Origin: Niallia endozanthoxylica
Lineage (GTDB): Bacteria > Bacillota > Bacilli > Bacillales > Cytobacillaceae
Reading direction: 5' to 3'
DNA length: 64,000 nucleotides
Assembly: GCF_008710145.1 (NCBI RefSeq)
Contig: NZ_VYKL01000004.1
Location: 121,451 to 185,450, forward strand
In this document: positions 46,153-55,216 of the stretch, in pieces
How positions within the stretch are numbered: the stretch's first letter is position 1
Layout of the letters: every line of letters starts with the position of its first letter
Position numbers and translations under genes: made by a program
The notes under the pieces: model-generated
What the model was told of the DNA's origin: nothing
The model's database searches: none
The model's input: the letters and a program-made list of their open reading frames with translations, nothing else

Positions 46153-47272
46153 ATTCATTTATTTCTTTTCCTTTAATAAAGGTCCATAAGTCACTGAATA
46201 CATTCGCTTTGTTTAGTGTTGTAAGGATAACTAATGTAACCGGTCCAACAATTAAGCCTAAAAATCCAATGAGTTTAAAGCCGACAAATAAAGCAATAAG
46301 TGTTGCCAGCGGATCCATGCCGATACTCGATGAGAGTACTTTTGGTTCCATAATCTGACGTTGGACAATAACAACGACGTATAAAACTCCAAGACCAATA
46401 GCAAGATTGATATCACCTGTGATCACTTCATAAATGATCCATGGAACAAAGATTAATCCGGTGCCAAGGTAAGGCAGGATATCAACAAGTCCGGTAACAA
46501 GAGCAATCGTAATGGCGTAGTTGACCCGTAAAATTAATAAGCCGATTAAAATAATAACAGTTGTAATTGAAATGAGAGTCAGCTGTGCTTTAATAAAACC
46601 AAACAAAGCCTTCTGTAAATCCACTACCACCTTTTGACTGCTTGATTTGGCACGCTTTGGCAAAATTCGGCCTGCACTCGTCTTTATACGCTCAAAATCT
46701 TTACTAATAAAAAAAGTTGCCATAAGTGAAAATATTAATACAGTTGCTGCATTAGGAAACCATGAAATAATAGTCGGAATAAACCCGAAAAAATGCTGAA
46801 TGAAATTTCCTAGGTTTGTCCCAATTGTACTGCCTGCATTTTGAATATTTTTCATGATAGTGTCCTGCTGTCCAGTACCTAAGCTGTTAAATAGATTTGT
46901 TAACTGATCATATACGGGGATGATCTGCGATGCAATTAAACGTTCAATATAGCTGATTAATGTATCTAATTGATTGGGTACTACTGTAGCTAAATAATCT
47001 GCGCCAGTAACAATCTCAGCTATAAGCAGGGTTATTAAGCCGGCAAAAAAGGCAAAAACAAGAATGAGGACAATTAAAACAGCAAGTGACCGGGGCATTC
47101 GCCCTTTTTTTTGCAAAAAATTAACAAATGGATTCATTAGAAATGCAATAGCCAGTCCAATGATAAACGGATAAGTAATTTTGGACAGATAATAGACAAA
47201 CAAAAGTGATCCTGCAATAGCACCGACTACAATTAAAAAACGGAAGGTTCGATTGAGATATATTCGATTCAA
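46151..47272 (-). CDS. ytvI: YtvI, AI-2E-transporter-family sporulation membrane protein
   Basis: 373 aa with about seven membrane segments and a soluble stretch near 85-155, typical of the AI-2E/YtvI/PerM family. B. subtilis YtvI belongs to the sporulation set; the molecular role is not known. TTG 47272 follows GAGAGGTG by 6 nt; GTG 47281 overlaps that site. Divergent from ytwI. Confidence 0.85.
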   Translation of the reverse strand: MNRIYLNRTFRFLIVVGAIAGSLLFVYYLSKITYPFIIGLAIAFLMNPFVNFLQKKGRMPRSLAVLIVLILVFAFFAGLITLLIAEIVTGADYLATVVPNQLDTLISYIERLIASQIIPVYDQLTNLFNSLGTGQQDTIMKNIQNAGSTIGTNLGNFIQHFFGFIPTIISWFPNAATVLIFSLMATFFISKDFERIKTSAGRILPKRAKSSSQKVVVDLQKALFGFIKAQLTLISITTVIILIGLLILRVNYAITIALVTGLVDILPYLGTGLIFVPWIIYEVITGDINLAIGLGVLYVVVIVQRQIMEPKVLSSSIGMDPLATLIALFVGFKLIGFLGLIVGPVTLVILTTLNKANVFSDLWTFIKGKEINE

Positions 47273-47520
47273 GCCATTCACCTCTCTCTTGATATCAGAC
47301 TCACAGCCTTGTCTAAAAAAGATTTAGCTATTTAGCATAGAAAAATTATAAAAAATGGAGATATTAAAATTAATATACTTAATACGAAAAAAACAAGATA
47401 AAGATTCATGTAAGTATATTAAATAGTTCTAAAATTTAGCATCATCTTAAGGAAAGGTACTTTTTTGAATTGAAAAGTTATGATAATATAATATAGAAAC
47501 GTTAGAAGGGAGAATATTGG

Positions 47521-47979
47521 TTGATATCTCAAGCTACCTTCTTTTTACTGCTTTTATTGATCATTGCATTATTTGCTAAAAATACCTCGCTTATCATTGC
47601 TGTGTTCGTATTGATGGTGATGAAACTAATTGGTTTTGATGCAAAAGTATTTTCTTATGTCCAATCAAAGGGAATTAATTGGGGAGTAACAGTCATAACA
47701 ATTGCTGTCTTAGCTCCTATTGCTACCGGTGACATTGGATTTAAGGATTTGACAGCAGCATTTAAATCCCCATATGCGTGGATAGCATTGATATCAGGCA
47801 TAATTGTTGCTCTTTTGGCTAAAGGCGGAGTAACATTATTGGCAAAGGATCCCCATATTACTACAGCTCTTGTGCTGGGAACAGTCCTGGCTGTCTCTCT
47901 GTTTAAGGGGGTTGCAGTGGGACCTTTAATCGGTGCAGGGATTGCGTATCTAGCTATGAAAATAATGGATATATTTTAA
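47521..47979 (+). CDS. ytwI: YtwI, DUF441 membrane protein
   Basis: 152 aa with four or five membrane segments covering nearly the whole protein; GVTVITIAVLAPIATGDIGF is the conserved core. Function unknown. It starts at TTG 47521, 7 nt after AGGGAGA. Sits between ytvI and citZ, as in B. subtilis. Confidence 0.85.
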   Translation: MISQATFFLLLLLIIALFAKNTSLIIAVFVLMVMKLIGFDAKVFSYVQSKGINWGVTVITIAVLAPIATGDIGFKDLTAAFKSPYAWIALISGIIVALLAKGGVTLLAKDPHITTALVLGTVLAVSLFKGVAVGPLIGAGIAYLAMKIMDIF

Positions 47980-48025
47980 TATAATTTCCAGTAAAAATAT
48001 TTTTTGGATTTTAAAATTCTTTTCG

Positions 48026-48054
48026 TTCACAAAAGTCTGATAATTGTTTATAAT
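48026..48054 (+). promoter_or_regulatory. Sigma-A promoter of citZ
   Basis: TTCACA, exactly 17 nt, TATAAT. The predicted start near 48061 leaves a leader of about 290 nt before citZ; this leader holds the hairpin at 48201 and nothing else recognised in the 370-nt gap. Confidence 0.7.
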
Positions 48055-48200
48055 AGGAGTTGTAAATATTGTTTAATACATTGTAGCTAATATTGTAAGC
48101 ATTTTCTTTTTACTTAAAGTGAACACTCGCTCAATTAGAAAATTTTTACTGCTTCATCATTTAGGTTATTATCGACTGTTTTTTAGCAGCCGATTTCTTT

Positions 48201-48225
48201 CTAAGGAGACATACCATTGTCTCCT
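48201..48225 (+). promoter_or_regulatory. Leader hairpin upstream of citZ
   Basis: AAGGAGACA pairs perfectly with TGTCTCCTT around TACCAT. No T run follows, so it is not a normal terminator; an mRNA-stabilising or regulatory stem in the long citZ leader. Confidence 0.5.
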
Positions 48226-48349
48226 TGATAAAATCCAGAAAATTCTTTCTGATAATTCTTGTTTTTTTGAATAGAATATTTTACAGACATCTGGGTATGG
48301 GGAATTTTTTGTTTTTATGGGGAATTTATTTAAAAGGAGAGGATTTTAT

Positions 48350-49474
48350 ATGACAGTAACACGTGGTCTAGAAGGGGTAGTAGCAACATCCTCCTCAGTT
48401 AGTTCAATCATTGATGATACGCTTACGTATGCTGGTTACAACATTGATGATTTAACAGAGAATGCTAGTTTTGAAGAAGTTATTTATCTTCTATGGCATA
48501 GACAGTTGCCGACTGTGTCACAACTAAAGGAATTAAAGCAGCAACTAGCTGAAAATGCTGAGCTTCCTCAAGCAATTCTTGATTATTTCAAAATGTTTCC
48601 AATTGAAAAAGTACATCCAATGGCTGCTCTTCGTACGGCAGTATCACAATTAGCCCTTTTTGATGAAGAAGCAGATATAATGGATAGTGAAGCAAACTAT
48701 AGAAAAGCTGTTCGACTGCAGGCGAAATTAGCAACAATTGTTGCATCCTTTGCCCGTATTCGTAAAGGTTTAAACCCAGTAGCGCCAAGAACAGATTTAA
48801 GTTTTGCTGCTAACTTCTTATACATGCTGTCAGGAAATGTGCCTGATGCTATAGCAGAAGAAGCTATGAATAAAGCTCTAATTTTACATGCGGATCATGA
48901 ATTAAATGCATCTACATTTACAGCACGTGTGTGTGTAGCGACTTTATCAGATGTATATTCTGGAATTACAGCCGCTATTGGTGCGTTAAAAGGTCCTCTG
49001 CATGGCGGTGCAAATGAAGCAGTTATGAAAATGCTTACAGAGATTGGGTCGCCTGAAAATGTAGATTCATATATCAGAGAGAAATTAGAGAAAAAAGAAA
49101 AAGTCATGGGCTTTGGCCATCGTGTCTACCGTCAAGGAGATCCTCGTGCAAAGCACTTGAAACAAATGTCAGAGAAATTAACTAAATTGACTGGTCAGCC
49201 TGAGTATTATGAGATGTCTATTAGAATTGAAGCGCTTGTTACTGGTGAAAAGAAATTGCCGCCAAACGTGGATTTCTATTCTGCATCTATGTACCATAGT
49301 TTAGGAATTGATCATGATTTATTTACACCAATCTTTGCGGTAAGCCGTGTTTCCGGCTGGCTTGCACATATTCTAGAGCAGTATGATAACAACCGTTTAA
49401 TCCGTCCTCGTGCAGAATATACTGGACCAGGAATGCAAGTATATGTACCTGTTGAAAAGCGTGAAGAAGTATAA
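48350..49474 (+). CDS. citZ: Citrate synthase
   Basis: Condenses oxaloacetate and acetyl-CoA. 374 aa, as in B. subtilis CitZ. Catalytic residues: His in HADHELNAS, His in GPLHGGANE, and Asp in the late segment NVDFYSASMYHSLG; GFGHRVYRQGDPRA is the usual signature. ATG 48350 is 6-8 nt after AAAGGAGAGG; a longer frame to 48317 has no site. First gene of the citZ-icd-mdh cluster. Confidence 0.96.
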   Translation: MTVTRGLEGVVATSSSVSSIIDDTLTYAGYNIDDLTENASFEEVIYLLWHRQLPTVSQLKELKQQLAENAELPQAILDYFKMFPIEKVHPMAALRTAVSQLALFDEEADIMDSEANYRKAVRLQAKLATIVASFARIRKGLNPVAPRTDLSFAANFLYMLSGNVPDAIAEEAMNKALILHADHELNASTFTARVCVATLSDVYSGITAAIGALKGPLHGGANEAVMKMLTEIGSPENVDSYIREKLEKKEKVMGFGHRVYRQGDPRAKHLKQMSEKLTKLTGQPEYYEMSIRIEALVTGEKKLPPNVDFYSASMYHSLGIDHDLFTPIFAVSRVSGWLAHILEQYDNNRLIRPRAEYTGPGMQVYVPVEKREEV

Positions 49475-49587
49475 GAAACAAAGTAATTTATAGATTTTTC
49501 ACCATTTTTCATCAAATTTCTTCAATAAGGTTTTTACATTTATAAAAAAAATTGGTTTAATAGTAGTGTTAATAGTACTAGTATGGG

Positions 49588-49640
49588 AAGGCTGGAGACT
49601 GAGCAGATGATTGATAAAATCGTCAGTCTCCAACAGCCTA
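49588..49640 (+). terminator. Long hairpin between citZ and icd
   Basis: AGGCTGGAGACTGA pairs with TCAGTCTCCAACAGCCT (one small bulge), a loop of about 20 nt, followed by ATTTTAA. It could partly end citZ transcripts or stabilise a processed icd-mdh mRNA. Confidence 0.6.
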
Positions 49641-49676
49641 TTTTAACCCATGCCTAAAATTTGGAGGGAAATTCAC

Positions 49677-50948
49677 ATGCAAGGCGAGAAAATCACAGTA
49701 TCAAACGGAGTATTAAATGTACCAAATAACCCAATCGTACCATACATCGAAGGTGATGGAATCGGTCCTGATATTTGGGCATCTGCATCAAGAGTTTTAG
49801 ATGCTGCTGTAGAAAAAGCTTACAATGGTGAACGCAAGATTGTCTGGAAAGAGGTTCTTGCAGGTGAGAAGGCATTTAACCAAACTGGCGAGTGGCTTCC
49901 ACAAGAAACATTAGATGTGATCAGTGAATATTTACTTGCTATCAAAGGTCCATTAACAACACCTGTTGGCGGTGGAATTCGTTCCCTAAATGTAGCGCTT
50001 CGTCAAGAGTTAGATTTATATGTTTGCTTACGTCCTGTACGTTGGTTTGAAGGTGTTCCATCTCCAGTAAAACGTCCTCAAGATGTTGATATGGTTATTT
50101 TCCGTGAAAATACTGAAGATATCTATGTAGGTATTGAGTATGCTCAAGGCACTGAAGAGGCGAAAAAATTAATCAGCATTTTACAAAATGAATTTGGGGT
50201 AAAGAAAATTCGTTTCCCTGAAACTTCTGGAATTGGTGTCAAGCCTGTTTCTAAAGAAGGTACAAGCCGTCATGTACGTGCTGCAATTGATTATGCAATC
50301 AAAGAAGGCAGAAAATCAGTAACACTTGTACATAAAGGTAATATTATGAAGTTTACTGAAGGTGCGTTCAAAAGCTGGGGCTATGAAGTGGCTGAAACTG
50401 AATACGCTGATAAGGTATTCACATGGAATCAGTATGATCGTATTAAAGAAGAACAAGGCGTTGAGGCTGCAAACAAAGCACAAGCTGACGCTGAAGCTGC
50501 TGGAAAAATTATCGTTAAAGACGCAATTGCCGATATCTTCTTACAACAAATCCTAACACGTCCAAGTGAGTTTGATGTTGTTGCTACATTGAACTTAAAC
50601 GGAGACTATGTTTCTGATGCACTTGCTGCACAAGTTGGCGGAATTGGTATTGCTCCAGGAGCAAACATCAACTATGTATCTGGACATGCTATTTTTGAAG
50701 CTACACATGGTACAGCACCAAAATATGCTGGCTTAGATAAAGTGAACCCTTCATCTGTCATTCTTTCTGGTTGCCTATTACTTGAACATATTGGCTGGAA
50801 TGAAGCAGCAAACATGGTTATTAAATCAATTGAAAAAACAATTGCATCTAAAGTTGTAACATACGACTTTGCCCGTCTAATGGAAGGTGCAACTGAAGTA
50901 AAATGTTCTGAGTTCGGTGATGAGCTAATTAAGAATATGGAAGTATAA
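49677..50948 (+). CDS. icd: Isocitrate dehydrogenase (NADP)
   Basis: 423 aa, identical in length to B. subtilis Icd. Seen: [16 protein letters not shown], the phosphorylatable-Ser region [25 protein letters not shown] in two pieces, the Mg-site segment [17 protein letters not shown], and [14 protein letters not shown] 49677 is 8 nt after GGAGGG. Followed by a compound hairpin region. Confidence 0.96.
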   Translation: MQGEKITVSNGVLNVPNNPIVPYIEGDGIGPDIWASASRVLDAAVEKAYNGERKIVWKEVLAGEKAFNQTGEWLPQETLDVISEYLLAIKGPLTTPVGGGIRSLNVALRQELDLYVCLRPVRWFEGVPSPVKRPQDVDMVIFRENTEDIYVGIEYAQGTEEAKKLISILQNEFGVKKIRFPETSGIGVKPVSKEGTSRHVRAAIDYAIKEGRKSVTLVHKGNIMKFTEGAFKSWGYEVAETEYADKVFTWNQYDRIKEEQGVEAANKAQADAEAAGKIIVKDAIADIFLQQILTRPSEFDVVATLNLNGDYVSDALAAQVGGIGIAPGANINYVSGHAIFEATHGTAPKYAGLDKVNPSSVILSGCLLLEHIGWNEAANMVIKSIEKTIASKVVTYDFARLMEGATEVKCSEFGDELIKNMEV

Positions 50949-50952
50949 GGAA

Positions 50953-51055
50953 CGCAGACTAAAGTCGCTACATTCTGTGGCAACGTCTGCATAACCCGCA
51001 TCCTGCGGGCCTAAGCGAAGGCGCCTTACCCATACTGGGTAAGGCGTTTAAGCTT
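50953..51055. repeat. Hairpin-rich repeat and icd terminator
   Basis: Nested inverted repeats: CGCAGAC / GTCTGC, CCCGCATCCTGCGGG, and GCGCCTTACCC / GGGTAAGGCG followed by TTTAAG. Motifs TGTGGCAACGTC and CATCCTGCGGG recall dispersed repeats of Bacillaceae and share pieces with the one at 33768. The last stem probably ends icd transcripts. Confidence 0.6.
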
Positions 51056-51179
51056 AGTACTGGAAATAATTATGTGAATGTGTTTAAATAGATATGCATG
51101 CATTGTTACTTTAATATTCTAAAAATTTGGAGTATTAGGGAAGTAACCAAGCTACATATTGAGAGGAGATGTTTAACAT

Positions 51180-52118
51180 ATGGCAATAAAACGTAAAAAG
51201 GTATCTGTTATCGGCAGTGGTTTTACAGGAGCAACAACAGCATTATTTCTTGCCCAAAAAGAATTAGGTGATGTAGTATTAGTGGATATCCCGCAAATGG
51301 AAAGTCCAACTAAAGGAAAAGCTTTAGATATGTTAGAAGCTAGTCCTGTTCAAGGATTCGATGCTAATATTATTGGTACATCAGACTATAAGGATACAGA
51401 AAATTCCGACATTGTTATCATTACAGCAGGAATTGCGCGTAAGCCTGGTATGAGCCGTGATGACTTAGTGCAGACAAACCAAAAAGTTATGAAGGCCGTT
51501 ACTAAAGAAATTGTTAAATATTCTCCAGATTGTTATATTATTGTTTTAACTAACCCGGTTGATGCTATGACTTACACTGTTTTTAAAGAGTCAGGCTTTC
51601 CAAAGAACCGCGTAATTGGACAATCAGGTGTTCTTGATTCGGCACGTTTCCGTACGTTTGTTGCACAAGAATTAAACCTGTCAGTTAAAGATATTACTGG
51701 TTTCGTGTTAGGTGGACATGGTGATGATATGGTTCCGCTTGTTCGTTATTCTTATGCTGGCGGAATCCCTCTAGAAACGTTAATTCCTAAAGACCGCCTT
51801 GAGGCTATCGTGGAGCGTACACGTAAGGGCGGCGGTGAAATTGTTAACCTTCTTGGCAACGGCAGTGCTTATTATGCACCTGCGGCATCTCTGGTTGAAA
51901 TGTCAGAAGCTATTCTTAAAGACCAGCGCCGTGTGCTTCCAGCAATTGCTTATCTTGAAGGTGAGTATGGATATAATGGAATTTATTTAGGCGTTCCAAC
52001 GGTTATTGGCGGAGATGGAATTGAGCAGGTAATCCAGCTTCAATTAACTGAGGCTGAACAAATTCAGCTTGATCGTTCTGCTGAGTCTGTAAAAAATGTT
52101 ATGGCTGTTTTAGCTTAA
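51180..52118 (+). CDS. mdh: Malate dehydrogenase
   Basis: NAD-dependent malate/oxaloacetate interconversion. 312 aa of the LDH-like type. Rossmann motif [34 protein letters not shown], catalytic His in [15 protein letters not shown], and substrate Arg region. SD GAGAGGAG. Third of the TCA cluster; ends at a terminator. Confidence 0.95.
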   Translation: MAIKRKKVSVIGSGFTGATTALFLAQKELGDVVLVDIPQMESPTKGKALDMLEASPVQGFDANIIGTSDYKDTENSDIVIITAGIARKPGMSRDDLVQTNQKVMKAVTKEIVKYSPDCYIIVLTNPVDAMTYTVFKESGFPKNRVIGQSGVLDSARFRTFVAQELNLSVKDITGFVLGGHGDDMVPLVRYSYAGGIPLETLIPKDRLEAIVERTRKGGGEIVNLLGNGSAYYAPAASLVEMSEAILKDQRRVLPAIAYLEGEYGYNGIYLGVPTVIGGDGIEQVIQLQLTEAEQIQLDRSAESVKNVMAVLA

Positions 52119-52128
52119 TGATAGAATG

Positions 52129-52163
52129 AAAAAAATCGGGGAATCCATCCTCGATTTTTTTTT
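52129..52163 (+). terminator. mdh terminator
   Basis: AAAAAATCGGGGA and TCCTCGATTTTTTTTT form a stem with a short loop, 10 nt after the mdh stop. Confidence 0.85.
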
Positions 52164-52168
52164 GAAAA

Positions 52169-52365
52169 GCTTTCTTTATTAACATGGTTGATTTTTGACT
52201 CATCTAAAGCTGTATGGTTAGGAAGTGAAAGGAGAGAATGAATTTTCTCTTTTCACTTCCTAACCATACAGCAACCTTTCAGCACAGCTGAAAGGCGTGA
52301 GAAATGGACATTTCTCACGGATGAGTCAAAAATCTGGCTTATCAACATGATTTGTTAACATAGTC
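52169..52365. repeat. Structured palindromic repeat, copy 4
   Basis: Core 52190-52334 with stem GATTTTTGACTCATC / GATGAGTCAAAAATC; arm 1 is 31 bp with two G-T pairs (52209-52272), arms 2 and 3 as in copy 1. Outer ends CTTTATTAACATGG and GTTAACATAGTC resemble copy 1. It lies in the 373-nt mdh-phoP gap, whose remainder holds the terminator at 52371 and the phoP upstream region. Confidence 0.85.
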
Positions 52366-52370
52366 TTTTG

Positions 52371-52402
52371 AAAAGACAAGGTATTGTACATGTCTTTTTT
52401 TT
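52371..52402 (+). terminator. Terminator-like hairpin before phoP
   Basis: AAAAGACA pairs with TGTCTTTT and a run of eight T follows. It would stop transcripts entering from the repeat or mdh side. Confidence 0.6.
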
Positions 52403-52491
52403 ATGTGTATAGTATTAATGAGGGTACTATATGACCTGAAAATTTGGATGATAAGGGGTTTTCTAATAGTATTCTATAAACGGAGGATAAT

Positions 52492-53211
52492 ATGGAAAAA
52501 AAAGTGCTTGTCGTCGATGATGAAAAATCCATTCTTACACTAATTGAATATAATCTGCAGCAGGCTGGTTTTGAAGTCATTACTGCAATGGACGGGGAAG
52601 AAGCGAAAAATATTGCATTACAGGAAAATCCAGATTTAATTGTGCTTGATTTAATGCTTCCGAAAATGGATGGATTGGAGGTCTGTAAGCATCTGCGCCA
52701 GCAGAAGAATTTCACCCCCATTCTGATGTTAACGGCAAAGGATGATGAGTTCGATAAGGTGCTTGGTCTTGAATTGGGTGCGGATGACTATATGACAAAG
52801 CCGTTCAGCCCTCGAGAAGTCGTTGCACGTGTAAAAGCCATATTACGAAGAACTCAAATGCAAACAGAGGCATCTGAGCAGAAGGCTAATAACGATTTAG
52901 ATCAAATCAATATCAATCAGTTGACGATTTATCCTGAACAGTACGAAGCATATTTTGAGGAAAAATTATTAGAATTAACGCCAAAAGAGTTTGAATTATT
53001 ATTATATTTGGCGAAAAATAAAGGTCGGGTATTAACGCGTGATCAGCTATTAAGCGCCGTTTGGAATTATGATTTCGCGGGTGATACACGGATTGTTGAT
53101 GTTCACATCAGCCATTTACGTGAAAAAATTGAAAAAAATACAAAGAAACCGGTATATATTAAAACGATTAGGGGATTGGGCTATAAGCTTGAGGAGCCAA
53201 AAGAAGAATGA
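52492..53211 (+). CDS. phoP: Response regulator PhoP
   Basis: 239 aa OmpR/PhoB-type regulator of the phosphate-starvation response. Receiver domain (1-120): VVDDEKS acidic pocket, phospho-accepting Asp in LIVLDLMLPKMDG, Lys in TKPFSPREV. Winged helix at 135-235 with RGLGYKLEEP. SD CGGAGG. The stop overlaps the phoR start as ATGA. A matching Pho box lies after phoR at 55004. Confidence 0.94.
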   Translation: MEKKVLVVDDEKSILTLIEYNLQQAGFEVITAMDGEEAKNIALQENPDLIVLDLMLPKMDGLEVCKHLRQQKNFTPILMLTAKDDEFDKVLGLELGADDYMTKPFSPREVVARVKAILRRTQMQTEASEQKANNDLDQININQLTIYPEQYEAYFEEKLLELTPKEFELLLYLAKNKGRVLTRDQLLSAVWNYDFAGDTRIVDVHISHLREKIEKNTKKPVYIKTIRGLGYKLEEPKEE

Positions 53212-54986
53212 CAAAGTTTCGTACGAGACTTTTTTTTACCCTCATTACTATTCTTGTCATTGTATTAGTCTGTCTAGGTCTTATTTTAGGTCAGCTATTT
53301 AAACATTATTATATCAATACATTTGATGAACGATTAAAAAAAGAAAATGCTCTTGTCGCTTCTTATATCGAAGATCAGGGAGGCATTGATGAATTTAGTC
53401 AAGAAAAAATCTCTGCCATCAGCAGTGTGTTGGATGCAAGAATAACTGTCATTGATAGAGAAGGAAATATTGTTTCTGACAGTGGAGAACTTGATGATAT
53501 AAGTAAGGAAAATGATAAAAATGTAATAGAGGCAATCATTGAAAATGATACAGATTATGTGAATGAATTAAATGATTCGACTCTCATTAATGATTTTCAT
53601 ACTAAATATTACTGGAAACCAATCAACACGAATGATTCAAATAGCGGATTTGTACTAATAAGTACAAAAATGACAGAGCTAAAAAAAGCATATTCTCAAA
53701 CTGGGTGGTTATTAACTATCTGCTTTAGTTTTGCATTCATCGTTATCATTATTCTTGGCCGTATGATTATGAATCGCTATGCAAAGCCAATTGAGAGAGC
53801 GACAAATGTTGCATATGAATTGGCAAAGGGGAATTATCAAGCCAGAACTTATGAGGATCAAGTTGGAGAAATTGGGATGCTGAATTCATCATTGAATATT
53901 TTAGCCAGGAATCTCCAGGATATGAGAAAATCACATGAAATGCAAAAAGATCGGCTAAGTACTCTCATTGAGAGCATTGGCAGCGGTCTTCTCCTAATTG
54001 ACAGCCGTGGATATATTAGTTTAATTAACCGTACGTATAAGGAAGTTTTTAATGTTAAAACATCGGAGTACCTATATAAGCTTTATTATGAAGTAATCGA
54101 GCACCGAGATATTAAAAGAATGATTGAAGATATTTTTATGACTGAACAGAAATTGAAAAAGCAGGTTGTTATTCCTCTTAAAATTGAAAGGCGCCATTTT
54201 GAAGTGTATGGGGTACCTATAATTGGTACAAATGATGTCTGGAAAGGGATTCTGCTTGTTTTTCATGATATTACTGAAATTAAAAAGTTAGAGCAAATGC
54301 GTAAGGACTTTGTAGCGAATGTATCTCACGAGTTAAAAACACCGGTTACCTCCATAAAAGGTTTCTCTGAAACATTGTTAGATGGGGCAATGGAAAATAA
54401 AGATACACTGGAAGCCTTTTTAAATATCATTTTAAAAGAAAGTGACAGATTGCAATCTTTAATAAATGACCTGCTAGAATTGTCTAAAATTGAGCATGAA
54501 GGCTTTAGTTTGACATTGCAGACCTTTAATTTAACTGACTTGCTTGAAGATACGATAAGGATGATGGAAGGGAAAGCAAAGGACAAAAATATTACGATAT
54601 TGTTTGAGACTCATCCAAGTCAATTATCTCTTGAAGGGGATGTTTATCGCTTAAAACAAGTTTTTATCAATATTATTTCAAATGCCGTTTTGTATACTCC
54701 TATTGGAGGTAAAGTGTATATTAACGTGGAAGAAACGAAAAAAACGGTCATCGTGCATATTAAGGATACGGGCATGGGAATTGAAGAAAAAGAAATTCCT
54801 CGTATTTTTGAACGATTCTATCGGGTAAATAAGGCTAGGGATCGGGATTCAGGGGGTACAGGACTAGGTCTAGCGATTGTGAAACATTTGCTGGAGGCTC
54901 ATAAAGGGAAAATTACCGTTGATAGTGAATTAGGTAAGTATACTGTGTTTAGTATCGAGCTTTTAAAAAAAATTCCGCATAAATAA
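53208..54986 (+). CDS. phoR: Sensor histidine kinase PhoR
   Basis: 592 aa membrane kinase for PhoP. Membrane helix 1 (about 8-30), an extracytoplasmic sensor region (30-165), helix 2 (about 167-187), HAMP (190-240), PAS (255-350), HisKA with VSHELKTPVTS (phospho-His near 374), and HATPase with NIISNAVLYTP, DTGMGIEE and GTGLGLAIVKHL. The start ATG overlaps phoP by 4 nt, so translation is coupled. Confidence 0.94.
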   Translation: MTKFRTRLFFTLITILVIVLVCLGLILGQLFKHYYINTFDERLKKENALVASYIEDQGGIDEFSQEKISAISSVLDARITVIDREGNIVSDSGELDDISKENDKNVIEAIIENDTDYVNELNDSTLINDFHTKYYWKPINTNDSNSGFVLISTKMTELKKAYSQTGWLLTICFSFAFIVIIILGRMIMNRYAKPIERATNVAYELAKGNYQARTYEDQVGEIGMLNSSLNILARNLQDMRKSHEMQKDRLSTLIESIGSGLLLIDSRGYISLINRTYKEVFNVKTSEYLYKLYYEVIEHRDIKRMIEDIFMTEQKLKKQVVIPLKIERRHFEVYGVPIIGTNDVWKGILLVFHDITEIKKLEQMRKDFVANVSHELKTPVTSIKGFSETLLDGAMENKDTLEAFLNIILKESDRLQSLINDLLELSKIEHEGFSLTLQTFNLTDLLEDTIRMMEGKAKDKNITILFETHPSQLSLEGDVYRLKQVFINIISNAVLYTPIGGKVYINVEETKKTVIVHIKDTGMGIEEKEIPRIFERFYRVNKARDRDSGGTGLGLAIVKHLLEAHKGKITVDSELGKYTVFSIELLKKIPHK

Positions 54987-55003
54987 GGTAGATTTGTTTA
55001 ATC

Positions 55004-55042
55004 TTTACATATTGTTAACATATCATTTATAGCAACTTAACA
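55004..55042 (+). promoter_or_regulatory. Pho box: four PhoP hexamers at 11-bp spacing
   Basis: TTTACA at 55004, TTAACA at 55015, TTTATA at 55026 and TTAACA at 55037, each separated by 5 nt. The PhoP consensus is TT(A/C/T)A(C/T)A repeated about every 11 bp. With the -10 at 55052 the box covers about -60 to -22, the usual position in PhoP-activated promoters of B. subtilis. Confidence 0.72.
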
Positions 55043-55051
55043 ATATTAAGC

Positions 55052-55057
55052 TATTAT
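55052..55057 (+). promoter_or_regulatory. Candidate -10 of a PhoP-activated promoter
   Basis: TATTAT, 9 nt after the last Pho hexamer; predicted start near 55064. An overlapping TATTAT is at 55055. Confidence 0.5.
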
Positions 55058-55063
55058 TATTTA

Positions 55064-55136
55064 TGAAATACCCCTTCATCCAAAGGAGCCAAAATAAAAG
55101 AGACGTTAGCAGCCAGCTTTCGTCTCTTTTATTTTG
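55064..55136 (+). ncRNA. Hypothetical short PhoP-dependent transcript
   Basis: Inferred RNA of about 75 nt from the Pho-box promoter to the terminator at 55091-55136. No start codon stands at proper distance from its single AAAGGAG (55083-55089). It may be an sRNA, a leader whose readthrough reaches hflK, or the relic of a lost pst-type operon. No direct evidence of transcription. Confidence 0.35.
55091..55136 (+). terminator. Terminator after phoR/Pho-box promoter
   Basis: AAAATAAAAGAGACG pairs with CGTCTCTTTTATTTTG around a 15-nt loop. Confidence 0.85.
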
Positions 55137-55154
55137 TAATAGATTTAGCATGTC

Positions 55155-55180
55155 TGAAACTTTTTTGCAATATAATCGTA
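55155..55180 (+). promoter_or_regulatory. Sigma-W promoter of hflKC
   Basis: TGAAAC, exactly 16 nt, CGTA: a perfect match to the B. subtilis sigma-W consensus. The -10 lies 36 nt before the hflK start codon. Sigma-W controls SPFH proteins (floA, floT) in B. subtilis. Confidence 0.68.
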
Positions 55181-55216
55181 CATACAGTTATAGATTATTT
55201 GGGAAAGGGTGAGAAC

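Noticed and set aside
55063..55209. Possible small protein encoded by the Pho-box transcript
   Set aside because: The frame runs through the terminator stem into the hflK ribosome site and its ATG has no Shine-Dalgarno sequence.
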